In this document: positions 28,876 through 38,948 of the stretch, piece after piece | Layout of the letters: each line of letters starts with the position of its first letter | How positions within the stretch are numbered: position 1 is the stretch's first letter | NCBI RefSeq assembly: GCF_020268605.1 | Contig: NZ_CP084222.1 | Coordinates: 1,178,001-1,242,000 of the forward strand | Direction: 5' to 3' | Source: Arsenophonus apicola | GTDB lineage: Bacteria; Pseudomonadota; Gammaproteobacteria; Enterobacterales; Enterobacteriaceae | Length of the DNA stretch: 64,000 bases | Notes under the pieces: model-generated | The model's input: the letters and a program-made list of their open reading frames with translations, nothing else | Database searches by the model: none | Told to the model about the DNA's origin: nothing | Translations under genes and position numbers: made by a program

Positions 28876-28893
28876 ATGAGGGACAGTGGCTCC

Positions 28894-31521
28894 ATGAGTG
28901 ACATAGCAAGAGAAATTACCCCAGTCAATATCGAAGAGGAGCTGAAAAGCTCTTATTTGGATTATGCGATGTCTGTAATTGTTGGACGCGCCCTTCCAGA
29001 TGTACGAGATGGATTAAAACCTGTTCACCGTCGCGTATTATATGCGATGAATGTGTTAGGTAATGATTGGAATAAACCTTACAAAAAATCAGCCCGTGTA
29101 GTCGGTGACGTCATTGGTAAATACCATCCTCATGGTGATAGTGCTGTTTATGATGCGATAGTTCGTCTGGCACAACCTTTTTCAATGCGCTATATGCTAG
29201 TTGATGGGCAAGGTAATTTTGGCTCTGTTGATGGCGACTCTGCTGCTGCCATGCGTTATACCGAAGTACGCATGGCAAAAATTGCCCATGAGCTGTTGGA
29301 GGATTTAGATAAGGAAACTGTCGATTTTATCCCTAACTATGATGGTACAGAGCAGATCCCTGATGTTATGCCAACACGGATCCCAAACTTGTTGGTTAAC
29401 GGTTCTTCAGGTATTGCTGTTGGCATGGCTACCAATATTCCACCTCATAATCTTAGTGAAGTTATTGATGGCTGTTTGGCTTATATCGATGATGAAAATA
29501 TTAGTATTGAAGGATTACTGGAGTATATTCCAGGTCCTGACTTTCCAACCGCAGCGATTATTAATGGTCGCCGTGGTATCATCGACGCGTACCGGACTGG
29601 GCGTGGCAAAGTCTATATTCGTGCACGTGCCAACATTGAAGTTGATGATAAAAATGGACGTGAAACAATTATTGTCAACGAAATCCCTTATCAGGTTAAT
29701 AAAGCCCGGTTAATTGAAAAAATTGCTGAATTGGTTAAAGACAAGCGTGTTGAGGGAATTAGCGCATTGCGTGATGAGTCTGATAAAGATGGCATGCGTA
29801 TTGTGATTGAAGTAAAACGGGATGCAGTGGCCGAAGTGGTACTAAATAATTTGTATTCCCTTACCCAACTTCAAGTCTCATTTGGCATTAATATGGTCGC
29901 CTTATGTGATGGTCAACCTAGACTTTTAAACTTAAAAGAAATTCTTGAAGCTTTTGTTCGCCACCGTAGAGAAGTGGTCACTCGGCGGACTATTTTTGAA
30001 TTGCGTAAAGCGCGTGAGCGTGCTCATATATTGGAAGCGCTTGCTGTTGCATTAGCAAATATTGATCCGATTATTGAACTTATCCGCCAAGCATCGACGC
30101 CTCATGAAGCGAAATTGGCCTTGATTGCTCGTCCTTGGCAATTAGGTAATGTTTCTGCCATGTTGGCAAGCGCCGGTGATAATGCAGCTCGTCCTGAGTG
30201 GCTCGAACCTCAATACGGTGTGCGAGATGGTCAATATTATTTGACTGAACCGCAAGCTCAGGCAATTCTTGATTTGCGTTTGCAAAAATTAACCAGCTTA
30301 GAGCATGACAAAATATTAGATGAATATCGTGAGCTGTTAAAACAGATTGCAGCATTACTCTATATATTAACTAGTCCAGAACGTTTAATGGAAGTTATTC
30401 GTGAAGAGCTGGAAGCTGTTAAAGAACAGTATCGTGGTGTTCGTCGCACGGAAATTACTGAAAATAGCGCAGATATTAATATTGAAGATTTAATTAACCA
30501 GGAAGATGTAGTCGTTACCTTATCACATCAAGGGTATGTTAAATATCAGCCACTCTCTGATTACGAAGCACAGCGACGTGGAGGTAAAGGTAAGTCGGCA
30601 GCGCGAATTAAAGAAGAAGATTTTATTGAGCGTTTGTTAGTTGCCAATACCCATGACACAATTCTATGCTTCTCGAGCCGTGGCCGGCTCTATTGGATGA
30701 AAGTTTACCAGTTACCGGAAGCTAGCCGCGGTGCGCGTGGACGCCCAATAGTCAATTTATTACCATTAGAACAAAATGAACGGATTACCGCAATCTTACC
30801 GGTACGTGAATTTGATGATGGTCATTATGTATTTATGGCGACGGCAAGTGGCACGGTTAAAAAGACTTCACTAAAAGATTTTAGTCGTCCTAGAAGCGCC
30901 GGGATCATTGCCGTTAACCTTAATGAAGGTGATGAATTGATTGGTGTTGATTTAACCGCGGGAAAAAATGAGGTAATGCTTTTCTCTGCTGGGGGTAAGG
31001 TAGTTCGTTTTGCAGAAAATGCGGTTCGTCCGATGGGGCGCACTGCTACGGGTGTTCGAGGTATTAAGTTAAAAGCAGGGGATAAGGTTGTTTCATTGAT
31101 TGTACCTCGTGGTGAAGGTGATATTTTAACCGTTACAGAAAATGGTTATGGTAAACGAACCGAGCAGAGTGAGTATCCAACAAAATCCCGGGCTACCCAA
31201 GGTGTTATTTCCATTAAAGTTAGTGAACGTAATGGTAATGTAATTGGGGCGATTCAGGTAGAAAAAACTGATCAAATTATGATGATCACTGATGCTGGCA
31301 CCTTGGTGCGTACCCGAGTTGCAGAGGTTAGTATTGTCGGAAGAAATACTCAGGGTGTCACTTTGATTCGTACTGCTGAAGATGAAAAAGTAGTTGGTTT
31401 ACAGCGTGTTGTTGATCCTGAAGAAGAGGAAGATGATAACCAAATATTGCCAGAAGATACAATTAGAATAAAAGCAGAGCCTGATATTAATAACATAGAA
31501 AATCTTACGCTGAATGAATGA
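28894..31521 (+). CDS. gyrA: DNA gyrase subunit A
   Basis: Breakage-reunion subunit of DNA gyrase. ATG 28894 (MSDIAREITPVNIEEE) gives 875 aa, the same as E. coli, with GAGGGA upstream; an ATG at 28876 is only one base from AAGGAG and adds six unconserved residues. Catalytic Tyr122 is in AAMRYTEVR. The quinolone-determining segment HPHGDSAVYD keeps Ser83 and Asp87, the susceptible state. The GyrA box QRRGGKG and the C-terminal beta-pinwheel domain are present. A terminator lies 20 bases downstream. Confidence 0.97.
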   Translation: MSDIAREITPVNIEEELKSSYLDYAMSVIVGRALPDVRDGLKPVHRRVLYAMNVLGNDWNKPYKKSARVVGDVIGKYHPHGDSAVYDAIVRLAQPFSMRYMLVDGQGNFGSVDGDSAAAMRYTEVRMAKIAHELLEDLDKETVDFIPNYDGTEQIPDVMPTRIPNLLVNGSSGIAVGMATNIPPHNLSEVIDGCLAYIDDENISIEGLLEYIPGPDFPTAAIINGRRGIIDAYRTGRGKVYIRARANIEVDDKNGRETIIVNEIPYQVNKARLIEKIAELVKDKRVEGISALRDESDKDGMRIVIEVKRDAVAEVVLNNLYSLTQLQVSFGINMVALCDGQPRLLNLKEILEAFVRHRREVVTRRTIFELRKARERAHILEALAVALANIDPIIELIRQASTPHEAKLALIARPWQLGNVSAMLASAGDNAARPEWLEPQYGVRDGQYYLTEPQAQAILDLRLQKLTSLEHDKILDEYRELLKQIAALLYILTSPERLMEVIREELEAVKEQYRGVRRTEITENSADINIEDLINQEDVVVTLSHQGYVKYQPLSDYEAQRRGGKGKSAARIKEEDFIERLLVANTHDTILCFSSRGRLYWMKVYQLPEASRGARGRPIVNLLPLEQNERITAILPVREFDDGHYVFMATASGTVKKTSLKDFSRPRSAGIIAVNLNEGDELIGVDLTAGKNEVMLFSAGGKVVRFAENAVRPMGRTATGVRGIKLKAGDKVVSLIVPRGEGDILTVTENGYGKRTEQSEYPTKSRATQGVISIKVSERNGNVIGAIQVEKTDQIMMITDAGTLVRTRVAEVSIVGRNTQGVTLIRTAEDEKVVGLQRVVDPEEEEDDNQILPEDTIRIKAEPDINNIENLTLNE

Positions 31522-31540
31522 TCGATTAGCTTTGTCTGTG

Positions 31541-31564
31541 CGGGCACTTTAGGTGCCCGTTTTT
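31541..31564 (+). terminator. Rho-independent terminator of gyrA
   Basis: A 7-bp GC-rich stem CGGGCAC/GTGCCCG with loop TTTAG is followed by TTTTT, 20 bases after the gyrA stop. Confidence 0.93.
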
Positions 31565-31663
31565 ACGATTTATGTCAATTCACTATTAGTGATAACTTTT
31601 TATTATTTCGCTTATCGTATATGCTTTACCATTAATACACTTCTTTTATAGTTAGGACAGTGT

Positions 31664-34522
31664 TTGAGATATATATCTTCATTTAGAACGTCATTAAAAA
31701 TTTCTCGCTATTTGTTCCGTACTCTCGGCGTTATGCTGTGGATAATGGGAGCAGTAATAACACTTTTTTATCTATTTAATATTTTTAATAAAGTTAAATC
31801 TAATATACATCAACAGTATATATCCACTTATGACAGTATGGTTGAATATGTGAATTACACAGATAAAACCCTAAGGTCAATCCAATATATGGTAGATAGC
31901 CATATCGAAAAATTAGCGCTAGATCCCAATTATATGCCCGTGTTGCCGAAACAACTTAATTTCACCTATTTACCCCTCACGGCAGATGCCGATTGTAGCA
32001 AATTGCACGAAACATCAAAGAATTACATAGTTGCATTTAATCAATTATTCTCCTTTTGGCGAAATAATATTGTGCCACCACAAGGCTTAAAAACAGTTTT
32101 TATTGTTGGCCCAGAAAGTAATTGTATGATTGATTTAGCTATCCGAAACAGTACTACCAGTCTCCAGTCGTTAAAAAAAATAATCCATGAAAATATGCGA
32201 ACTTATATGAGTTTGAGAGCACAAGGAAGAGAGCAAAATATTTATTGGATCACGCCAGCCTCGGGAACTGATAATGGCTCTTTCTACATATTAGCGCCTA
32301 TTTATGATAAAGGGACTTTGATTGGTTTAATTGGTTTAGAACGTTCAATACGACTGGAGCAGTTTAATTTACGTTATGAAAGACCCATTAGTACCTTTGT
32401 CTTAAATACAAATAATAGATTAGTATTGCATTTTCCTTATGATAGCAATTTAAGATCTGATGATTATGTTTATAAATTAGAAAACTTTCATTTTGGTTAT
32501 GATAATGATTTTAGTCGATTAATTTATAAAAATCGCTTACTACCTTCGCTATTAAGTGTGGTTTTCTCTGTGCCTATTAGTGATATTCTTAATGAGTTTA
32601 AGCTGTCAATTATAAACGGCATACTCTTAAATATAATCTCATTTATTTTAATCACTTTTTTGATCTGGCTATTAGAAAGGAAGATGTTATTACCGGCAGA
32701 AAATAATGCCATACGTTTAGAAGAACATGAACAATTTAATCATAAAATAGTAGCGTCAGCGCCGGTTGGTATCATTATTTTACGCCTGGTTGATGGTGTT
32801 AATATATTGAGTAATGAACTTGCCCATGATTATTTTCGATTATTAAGTCATGATGATAAAAGCCGTATCCTATCAATTATCCAAGATAAATCTAGTAGCT
32901 ATATTGATGTTGTTACCACCAGTCATACTCATTTACAAATAAGTTATGTTATTTCACGCTATCAAAATAAGGAAGTCGCTATTTGTGTTCTGGTTGATAT
33001 TAGTGCTCGCGTTCAGATGGAAAAATCTTTACATAATATGGCACAGGCATCAGAGCAAGCTAACCAGGCCAAATCAATGTTCCTAGCTACAGTGAGTCAT
33101 GAACTACGAACTCCACTTTATGGCATCATCGGTAATTTAGAACTATTACAATCTTATGAATTACCCATTCAAGCAGATCGTCTATTGGCGACAATGGATC
33201 ACTCTTCATCATTATTATTAAAAATAATTAATGATATTTTAGATTTTTCAAAAATTGAATCTAAGCAACTTAATATTGATCCGGCACCATTTAATTGTCG
33301 TGAAGTTTTCTCATTTATTATTTCTAATTATATTCCTCTAATAGGCAAAAAGGGTCTTTCCATTTATTACAATATCGATCCTAATGTACCCGACATCATT
33401 AATGCTGATTCGGTTCGAGTACAGCAAATTATTTCTAATATTTTAAGTAATGCGATTAAATTTACAAAAACTGGTTTTATTCTTTTAAATATTTTTATAA
33501 AAGATTTTTATATTTATATTGAAATTAGGGATACTGGAATTGGCATACCTGATAATATATTAATGCAACTTTTTGATCCTTTCTTTCAAATTAAAGTTAA
33601 TAATGAAAGTTTTTCCCAGGGAACCGGTTTGGGCTTACCTATTTGTGAAAAATTAATTAACTTAATGGATGGTGATATTGAAGTTAACAGTCAAGTTGGT
33701 ATAGGTAGTAGCTTTACGGTCAGGTTGCCTTTATTTGATAGTGAATATGTAACTTATAGACAGCCAGAATATCGGCAAAATTTTAGTATTGGTTTGTATT
33801 TTTTTAATCATCATCTGCGATCTTATCTTCAAACTTATTTAAACTACAATGGCTTTAATCTAACGACAGTTTGGGATGAACACAGTAAAGGTAAAATATA
33901 TGATTTGATTATCACCGATTCTGAAAGCTTAGTGACAGAAAGTAAATTTATGCTTAGGCTATTTTCAACTTTTATCGGTGAACCGCAGGAATATGCGAAA
34001 AATGATTGGTTTCATAATACTTACCAACTTGATAAATTAGCTAATTTTATTGATCAATTAGTGATGGAAAATAGTGAGCACGAAGCTGCTAATCAATCTT
34101 CAATAATGTCGCTACCAGATAAAAAATTATGTTTTCTTACGGTATTGATTGTTGATGATCATCCGATTAACCGAAGTTTACTAGCCGATCAACTGAAATC
34201 AATAGGCTTTAATATAGCACTTGCTGAAGATGGGCTAATTGCTTTGGATTATATTCGACAAAATAATATAGATATTGTTTTGACAGATGTGAATATGCCT
34301 AATCTGGATGGCTATGGTTTGACAAAGTTAATTCGAGAAGAAGGTTATGCGATACCTATCGTTGCTTTAACTGCAAATGCAATGGCAGAAGAAAAACAGC
34401 GTTGCTTAAGTGTTGGAATGGATGATTGTCTATCCAAACCGGTTACATTAAAAAAATTAAAGCAATCGCTGATGAAGTGTTGCGATGCTAGCATGTTAAC
34501 AACACAAGAAAATAATAATTAA
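31664..34522 (+). CDS. rcsC: Rcs phosphorelay hybrid sensor kinase
   Basis: Inner-membrane hybrid histidine kinase that phosphorylates RcsD and then RcsB under envelope stress. Order of parts: N-terminal helix near residue 25-45, periplasmic domain, second helix near 315-340, degenerate PAS region, dimerisation domain with His479 in ATVSHELRTPLYG, ATPase with GTGLGLPICEKL, RcsC alpha-beta-loop domain, and receiver with Asp875 in DIVLTDVNMPN. The start is TTG 31664 (RYISSFRTSLK matches E. coli KYLASFRTTLK), six bases after AGGA. Convergent with rcsB as in E. coli. Confidence 0.94.
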   Translation: MRYISSFRTSLKISRYLFRTLGVMLWIMGAVITLFYLFNIFNKVKSNIHQQYISTYDSMVEYVNYTDKTLRSIQYMVDSHIEKLALDPNYMPVLPKQLNFTYLPLTADADCSKLHETSKNYIVAFNQLFSFWRNNIVPPQGLKTVFIVGPESNCMIDLAIRNSTTSLQSLKKIIHENMRTYMSLRAQGREQNIYWITPASGTDNGSFYILAPIYDKGTLIGLIGLERSIRLEQFNLRYERPISTFVLNTNNRLVLHFPYDSNLRSDDYVYKLENFHFGYDNDFSRLIYKNRLLPSLLSVVFSVPISDILNEFKLSIINGILLNIISFILITFLIWLLERKMLLPAENNAIRLEEHEQFNHKIVASAPVGIIILRLVDGVNILSNELAHDYFRLLSHDDKSRILSIIQDKSSSYIDVVTTSHTHLQISYVISRYQNKEVAICVLVDISARVQMEKSLHNMAQASEQANQAKSMFLATVSHELRTPLYGIIGNLELLQSYELPIQADRLLATMDHSSSLLLKIINDILDFSKIESKQLNIDPAPFNCREVFSFIISNYIPLIGKKGLSIYYNIDPNVPDIINADSVRVQQIISNILSNAIKFTKTGFILLNIFIKDFYIYIEIRDTGIGIPDNILMQLFDPFFQIKVNNESFSQGTGLGLPICEKLINLMDGDIEVNSQVGIGSSFTVRLPLFDSEYVTYRQPEYRQNFSIGLYFFNHHLRSYLQTYLNYNGFNLTTVWDEHSKGKIYDLIITDSESLVTESKFMLRLFSTFIGEPQEYAKNDWFHNTYQLDKLANFIDQLVMENSEHEAANQSSIMSLPDKKLCFLTVLIVDDHPINRSLLADQLKSIGFNIALAEDGLIALDYIRQNNIDIVLTDVNMPNLDGYGLTKLIREEGYAIPIVALTANAMAEEKQRCLSVGMDDCLSKPVTLKKLKQSLMKCCDASMLTTQENNN

Positions 34523-34638
34523 GGACTATTTTAAAATTCAACTGGTTATTAATTTATAAAACAGAATGGAAAACCGATTAATCTTATTCATTACCTATAA
34601 AATTAGGATCAATCAGTTTTTTATTTACTATCACATTA

Positions 34639-35286
34639 CTAGTTAATTTCTTTCTCTATTGTGACTGAAGAAAGATAATTTAATAATGCTATATCATTTT
34701 CAACACCAAGTTTTAGCATAGCCGACTTTTTTTGGCTACTAATTGTTTTAATACTTCGATTAAGTTTTTTTGCAATTTCGGTGACTAAAAAGCCTTCCGC
34801 AAATAGGCGCAACACTTCACTTTCTTTTGGTGATAAACGTTTATCGCCATAACCATTAGCATTAACTTTCTCCAATAATTTCGACACATTTTCAGGAGTG
34901 AATTTTTTTCCTTTCTGTAAGGCTGCTAATGCCTTTGGTAAATCTGCAGGTGCACCTTGTTTCAAAACGATGCCTTCGATATCTAAATCTAATACAGCAC
35001 TTAATATTGCAGGATTATTATTCATGGTAAGGACAATGATTGATAGGTTAGGGTAATGGCGTTTAATATATTTAATTAATGTAATTCCATCACCGTATTT
35101 ATCACCAGGCATCGAAAGATCAGTAATTAGAATATCTGCATTAAGTTTAGCTATATTATTGATAAGAGATGTGGAGTCTTCAAATTGACCAACCAAATTA
35201 ATTCCCTCGATTTGCTCAAGAGATTTTCTTATACCAAATAGTACAATAGGATGATCATCAGCGATAATGACATTAAGGTTATTCAT
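34639..35286 (-). CDS. rcsB: Rcs phosphorelay response regulator
   Basis: Transcription factor of the Rcs envelope-stress relay controlling capsule, motility and division genes. The receiver domain has the acidic pair IIADDHP, phospho-acceptor Asp56 in LITDLSMPG and the lysine in IVLKQGAPAD; the C-terminal LuxR-type helix-turn-helix is LSPKESEVLRLFAEGFLVTE followed by IAKKLNRSIKTISSQKKSAM. Length 215 aa (E. coli 216). It starts two bases after the rcsD stop, so the two are co-transcribed. Confidence 0.96.
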   Translation of the reverse strand: MNNLNVIIADDHPIVLFGIRKSLEQIEGINLVGQFEDSTSLINNIAKLNADILITDLSMPGDKYGDGITLIKYIKRHYPNLSIIVLTMNNNPAILSAVLDLDIEGIVLKQGAPADLPKALAALQKGKKFTPENVSKLLEKVNANGYGDKRLSPKESEVLRLFAEGFLVTEIAKKLNRSIKTISSQKKSAMLKLGVENDIALLNYLSSVTIEKEIN

Positions 35287-35287
35287 T

Positions 35288-37993
35288 TTATTGGTTACCC
35301 TCTGGCATTAGTTTTTTGATAAAGATATCAATATCTCTAATGCTATTTAAAATCTCAAATTCATTATTATCTGCTATGTGCTGTTCTAATTGTTCACATG
35401 CTTTTTTAAGAAGCTCGAAGTTTAGCATAGCAAAAACACCTTTTAGTCTATGTGCTGTATCTTTTAGTTTTTTTAAGTTACCTTTTTCTTGGTTAGTATA
35501 CAGCTTATTAATATCTATAGGTACTGTAGTAAGGAATAAATTACGATAGTCACTATCAGAAAGCTCTTTTTTATAATCCTCAAGGATTATAGGGTCTGAA
35601 TTATTGTTATGATTGATGATAGTAAATATTGATTTATCTGTTGATTCTTGCTCTGCAATCAAATTATCTTCAATTAAGATAGAAATTGCGTTAATAAGCT
35701 CATCATTAAAGTTGAAATTACATTTTATCAAATTTTGTTTTACTACTCTATGATTAATAATATTATCGACAAGATAAATTGTCGGTTTATCATATTCTGT
35801 TTTATGATCAGTTATAAATAAATCATAGGATGAGTGACAATTATTTTTGCCTATATCAGAATAATGAGCTCCATAACTCATTAAATGCTGCTGAGTAATT
35901 TTATGGATTTCAGGATTTCTAATATCAAGCAGTATATTAACACCATCAAGAAGAGGTAATAGCTTAGAACTTTGTTCATTTTCTAATTCTAAGGGCAATG
36001 TCACAGTATAATGAGAACCAATTCCAACTTTGCTTTTTATGAAAAATTCACCTTTCATACGGTAACATAGCTGATGACAGAGATAAAATGTCATTCCTGA
36101 ATTGGATAGGGTGCCATCATTATTTGTGGAGCTAGCAAAAGGCATGTGAATATTTGCCAGATCCATTGCATTAAGTCCGATACCGCTATCAATGATTTCA
36201 AAGGATAGACGTTTAGTTTCATAGTTCACAATAACAGTAATTTTACCAAAATTAGTTGTATTGATTGAATAACTCAATAAAAGTAAAATAATTTTAAATA
36301 AAGCGTTATTATTTGAGGTGATATATTGTTCATAATTTAAATTATTATGATAGTAAAGTGAAAGACCTTTATTAATAATCAGTGATATTTTTTCTTTTAG
36401 TATCTTATTCATCATCTCAGCGATTGAGACTGGTTTAAATTCATTTGGCTGCTCTAACTTCCATTCACCAGATTCAATGGTATTAAGTAGAGCAATATTA
36501 TCTATCCAGTTAACGATATAATGTATTCTAATTAATGATTCATTAATTAAATATTTTATGTTGTGATTATCAGAAGCTTCTTTTAGTTGGCAAATAAGAC
36601 TATTAATTTCTATGATGGGAGTTTGGATCTCCTTACACATATTCGACAGCATCGAGCGTCGGACTTGAATATTTTTTTCATATTCATGTTTAGCCATTAG
36701 TAATTTTTTATTTGTTAATGCTTCTTTATCTTGATCATGAATAAAAAACATATAAGTATTATCTAATAATTGATTATTTATTAATTTTATTTCATAGATA
36801 GTATCTTCAATTGAAATTTGAATGGCGCCATGATGCTGGATTGCCATATCACGAATACGTATCAAATCCATATGGGGTAAAAGCAATTCAGCTATCCCAT
36901 TACTCATAATTTTGCGATTAGTAGAGAAATTATAAAGTAGGAAACCAATAGGAATGTTTGAAATAATATAGTTGCTAATTGTGTTTGTAATTTGTATTTC
37001 GTGGAACATATTTTGATTAGGGGCAATAAAACGCGTCCTAATGTGTAAACTGCCAACAATAGAAATAGTCGTAAAAAAACAAATGGCGATTATGGCCCAT
37101 AAGTTATTATATAAAAGATCCCATAAAACATCCTTTATTGGTAATTGATAGACTAACAGATAAGTTGTTCCAGGAATAGGTTGGGTAAATTGTAGTGAAA
37201 GGCCATTAAATTCAATATCAACTAGGTTGCCATTGTTGTGCATTATTTCATTTGAAAAAGCAATTGATAAATATTCAGGATTTATATTTTTTGACAGTAA
37301 TAAATTTATTGGTAATTCAAAAGTTATGATAGTGGTTAATTGGCCTGGTGAGTTAAACATGGTACGGTAAGTATAATAATATGAATTATCAGGGCGTGTA
37401 CGATGAATGTCGGACAAGCTTTCACGTTTGTCTATTGCCGATGATAATGTCAACATTTCAGAGCGTTTTTCTTCTGCAGTTAAAGTTAAATAACTCTCTT
37501 TATAGCGTATCTCAGGTTTTAGTATCGAATGGGTAGTTACCAATAAAAGTGTATTATCAGGACCATTAAGATAGTACATCGAACTATATTCATTTTTAGC
37601 GCCCCATATTATGCCCATATAGTTAGATAATTTATATGCCAGATTGATATTCGTATTATTTTGCCGACCAAAAATAATTGCATCGACATGTCGCTCATAG
37701 TTATTGATCCAAAAAATATCAGGGCGCAATTTTATTGGTAAGGGGGTATCACTCTTAGTTTCATCTTCACCATCGTTAGCAATATAATAGAGTTGACTTG
37801 CGTAATAACGGTAATCTTCAATTTCATATTCAAGTTGTTTAGTGATGTTACTCATTGCATTTTGACTATTATTGATCCAATTATGAAAGTAATTGTAGGC
37901 AAATAAACATAACAATAATACAAGCGAGCTGATAAACATTATAAAAAAGCGAGTTAGTGATGAAAGTTGTAAAGTTGGTTGATTATAATCCAT
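35288..37993 (-). CDS. rcsD: Rcs phosphotransfer protein
   Basis: Membrane phosphotransfer intermediate between RcsC and RcsB. It has an N-terminal helix, a large periplasmic domain, a second helix near residue 310-330, a kinase-like domain without the catalytic histidine, and a C-terminal HPt domain with the phospho-accepting His in DTAHRLKGVF, 53 residues from the end. I prefer ATG 37993 (MDYNQPTLQLSSLTRFF); a TTG at 38023 would add ten residues but has no ribosome-binding site. Sequence is well diverged from E. coli RcsD (890 aa) but domain order and rcsB linkage are diagnostic. Confidence 0.88.
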   Translation of the reverse strand: MDYNQPTLQLSSLTRFFIMFISSLVLLLCLFAYNYFHNWINNSQNAMSNITKQLEYEIEDYRYYASQLYYIANDGEDETKSDTPLPIKLRPDIFWINNYERHVDAIIFGRQNNTNINLAYKLSNYMGIIWGAKNEYSSMYYLNGPDNTLLLVTTHSILKPEIRYKESYLTLTAEEKRSEMLTLSSAIDKRESLSDIHRTRPDNSYYYTYRTMFNSPGQLTTIITFELPINLLLSKNINPEYLSIAFSNEIMHNNGNLVDIEFNGLSLQFTQPIPGTTYLLVYQLPIKDVLWDLLYNNLWAIIAICFFTTISIVGSLHIRTRFIAPNQNMFHEIQITNTISNYIISNIPIGFLLYNFSTNRKIMSNGIAELLLPHMDLIRIRDMAIQHHGAIQISIEDTIYEIKLINNQLLDNTYMFFIHDQDKEALTNKKLLMAKHEYEKNIQVRRSMLSNMCKEIQTPIIEINSLICQLKEASDNHNIKYLINESLIRIHYIVNWIDNIALLNTIESGEWKLEQPNEFKPVSIAEMMNKILKEKISLIINKGLSLYYHNNLNYEQYITSNNNALFKIILLLLSYSINTTNFGKITVIVNYETKRLSFEIIDSGIGLNAMDLANIHMPFASSTNNDGTLSNSGMTFYLCHQLCYRMKGEFFIKSKVGIGSHYTVTLPLELENEQSSKLLPLLDGVNILLDIRNPEIHKITQQHLMSYGAHYSDIGKNNCHSSYDLFITDHKTEYDKPTIYLVDNIINHRVVKQNLIKCNFNFNDELINAISILIEDNLIAEQESTDKSIFTIINHNNNSDPIILEDYKKELSDSDYRNLFLTTVPIDINKLYTNQEKGNLKKLKDTAHRLKGVFAMLNFELLKKACEQLEQHIADNNEFEILNSIRDIDIFIKKLMPEGNQ

Positions 37994-38158
37994 TGGTAGA
38001 AGAGGCGCCTTTTTATTAAACAAGAAAAAAATCAGGGTATTGACTACTAATTAAACAATTCTGTCTTATTATTTTAACAGGTAATTTCGCATAGTATAAT
38101 TTTAGTGATCAAACTTTGAACAAATGATAAAAAAAATAATTTTTTTTCTCTCAAGGTC

Positions 38159-38187
38159 TAGACAAGGTCATCACATTTCGCCATAAT
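38159..38187 (+). promoter_or_regulatory. Promoter of tRNA-Ser/tRNA-Thr unit
   Basis: TAGACA (38159-38164) and CATAAT (38182-38187) are separated by exactly 17 bases, followed by the GC-rich discriminator TCCGCGCC typical of stringently controlled stable-RNA promoters. The tRNA begins 10 bases after the -10 element. Confidence 0.7.
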
Positions 38188-38197
38188 TCCGCGCCAT

Positions 38198-38285
<88 letters not shown>

Positions 38286-38291
38286 AATTTC

Positions 38292-38367
<76 letters not shown>

Positions 38368-38735
38368 AATAAGTTAAAAGCTATTTAGTGTATCCCACAG
38401 CACCTTATGTTGGCTGGGATATTTCTGGGGTGCTTTTATAGCATTAATATCTATTTATTGCCGATATCTGTTGGGTAGATAGGCACATCTGTGAGATATT
38501 TCGTTTGATATCAATCCTAATCTCTATGAGGGAAATGTGTAGTTGATGTTTAAACTAGCAGATCGATATCTTAAAATCATTTGAGTAAAAGTGTTTAATA
38601 TTTTAATTTGATTTTAGGCAGTATGTTAAACAATCCCTATTTTTACCTTGTCACCACAGCACAATGATTGAGACTAATATAAATGATATCGTTATAATCA
38701 ACTATAGCAATTTCATTGTTTACTTTGGTTCGTAG
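38368..38735. other. Gene-free stretch after the tRNA pair
   Basis: This 368-base AT-rich stretch follows tRNA-Thr. It holds one terminator-like structure (38399-38437) and otherwise no open frame, repeat or recognisable gene remnant. In E. coli the far side of rcsD carries micF and ompC; neither is visible here. Confidence 0.6.
38399..38437 (+). terminator. Terminator-like structure after tRNA-Thr
   Basis: AGCACC (38399-38404) can pair with GGTGCT (38429-38434), followed by TTT. The 24-base loop is long, and an alternative pairing TATCCCA (38391-38397) with TGGGATA (38415-38421) competes with it. It is the first plausible stop for the tRNA transcript. Confidence 0.45.
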
Positions 38736-38948
38736 TTAGATATTTATATCATTGTCATCAACAAGACCGTCTTTGTCCCAACAAAATCTTTCTCCCATTT
38801 TGTCATCAAAATGACATGCTGTAAAAAAACCATTTTTGTTATATATATATTTATCCACCGCTTTATCGCTAGTGGTTACATCAGCAAATGAATATGACTG
38901 AATAAGAGGTAAAGAAATAATAGATAATATTTTCAAGCTATTTTTCAT
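38736..38948 (-). CDS. Small secreted protein of unknown function
   Basis: ATG 38948 has AAGGA six bases upstream and encodes 70 aa; an upstream in-frame start at 38984 lacks such a site. The N-terminus MKNSLKILSIISLPLIQSYSF ends with an Ala and reads as a Sec signal peptide, giving a mature acidic peptide of about 48 residues with two cysteines (in TACHFDD and RFCWDKD) that could form one disulphide. I do not recognise the family. It stands alone in an AT-rich accessory region; a periplasmic or secreted role is inference. Confidence 0.6.
   Translation of the reverse strand: MKNSLKILSIISLPLIQSYSFADVTTSDKAVDKYIYNKNGFFTACHFDDKMGERFCWDKDGLVDDNDINI

Noticed and set aside
28876..28893. Upstream gyrA start at 28876
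   Set aside because: It lies one base from AAGGAG and adds six residues absent from GyrA; ATG 28894 gives the exact family length.
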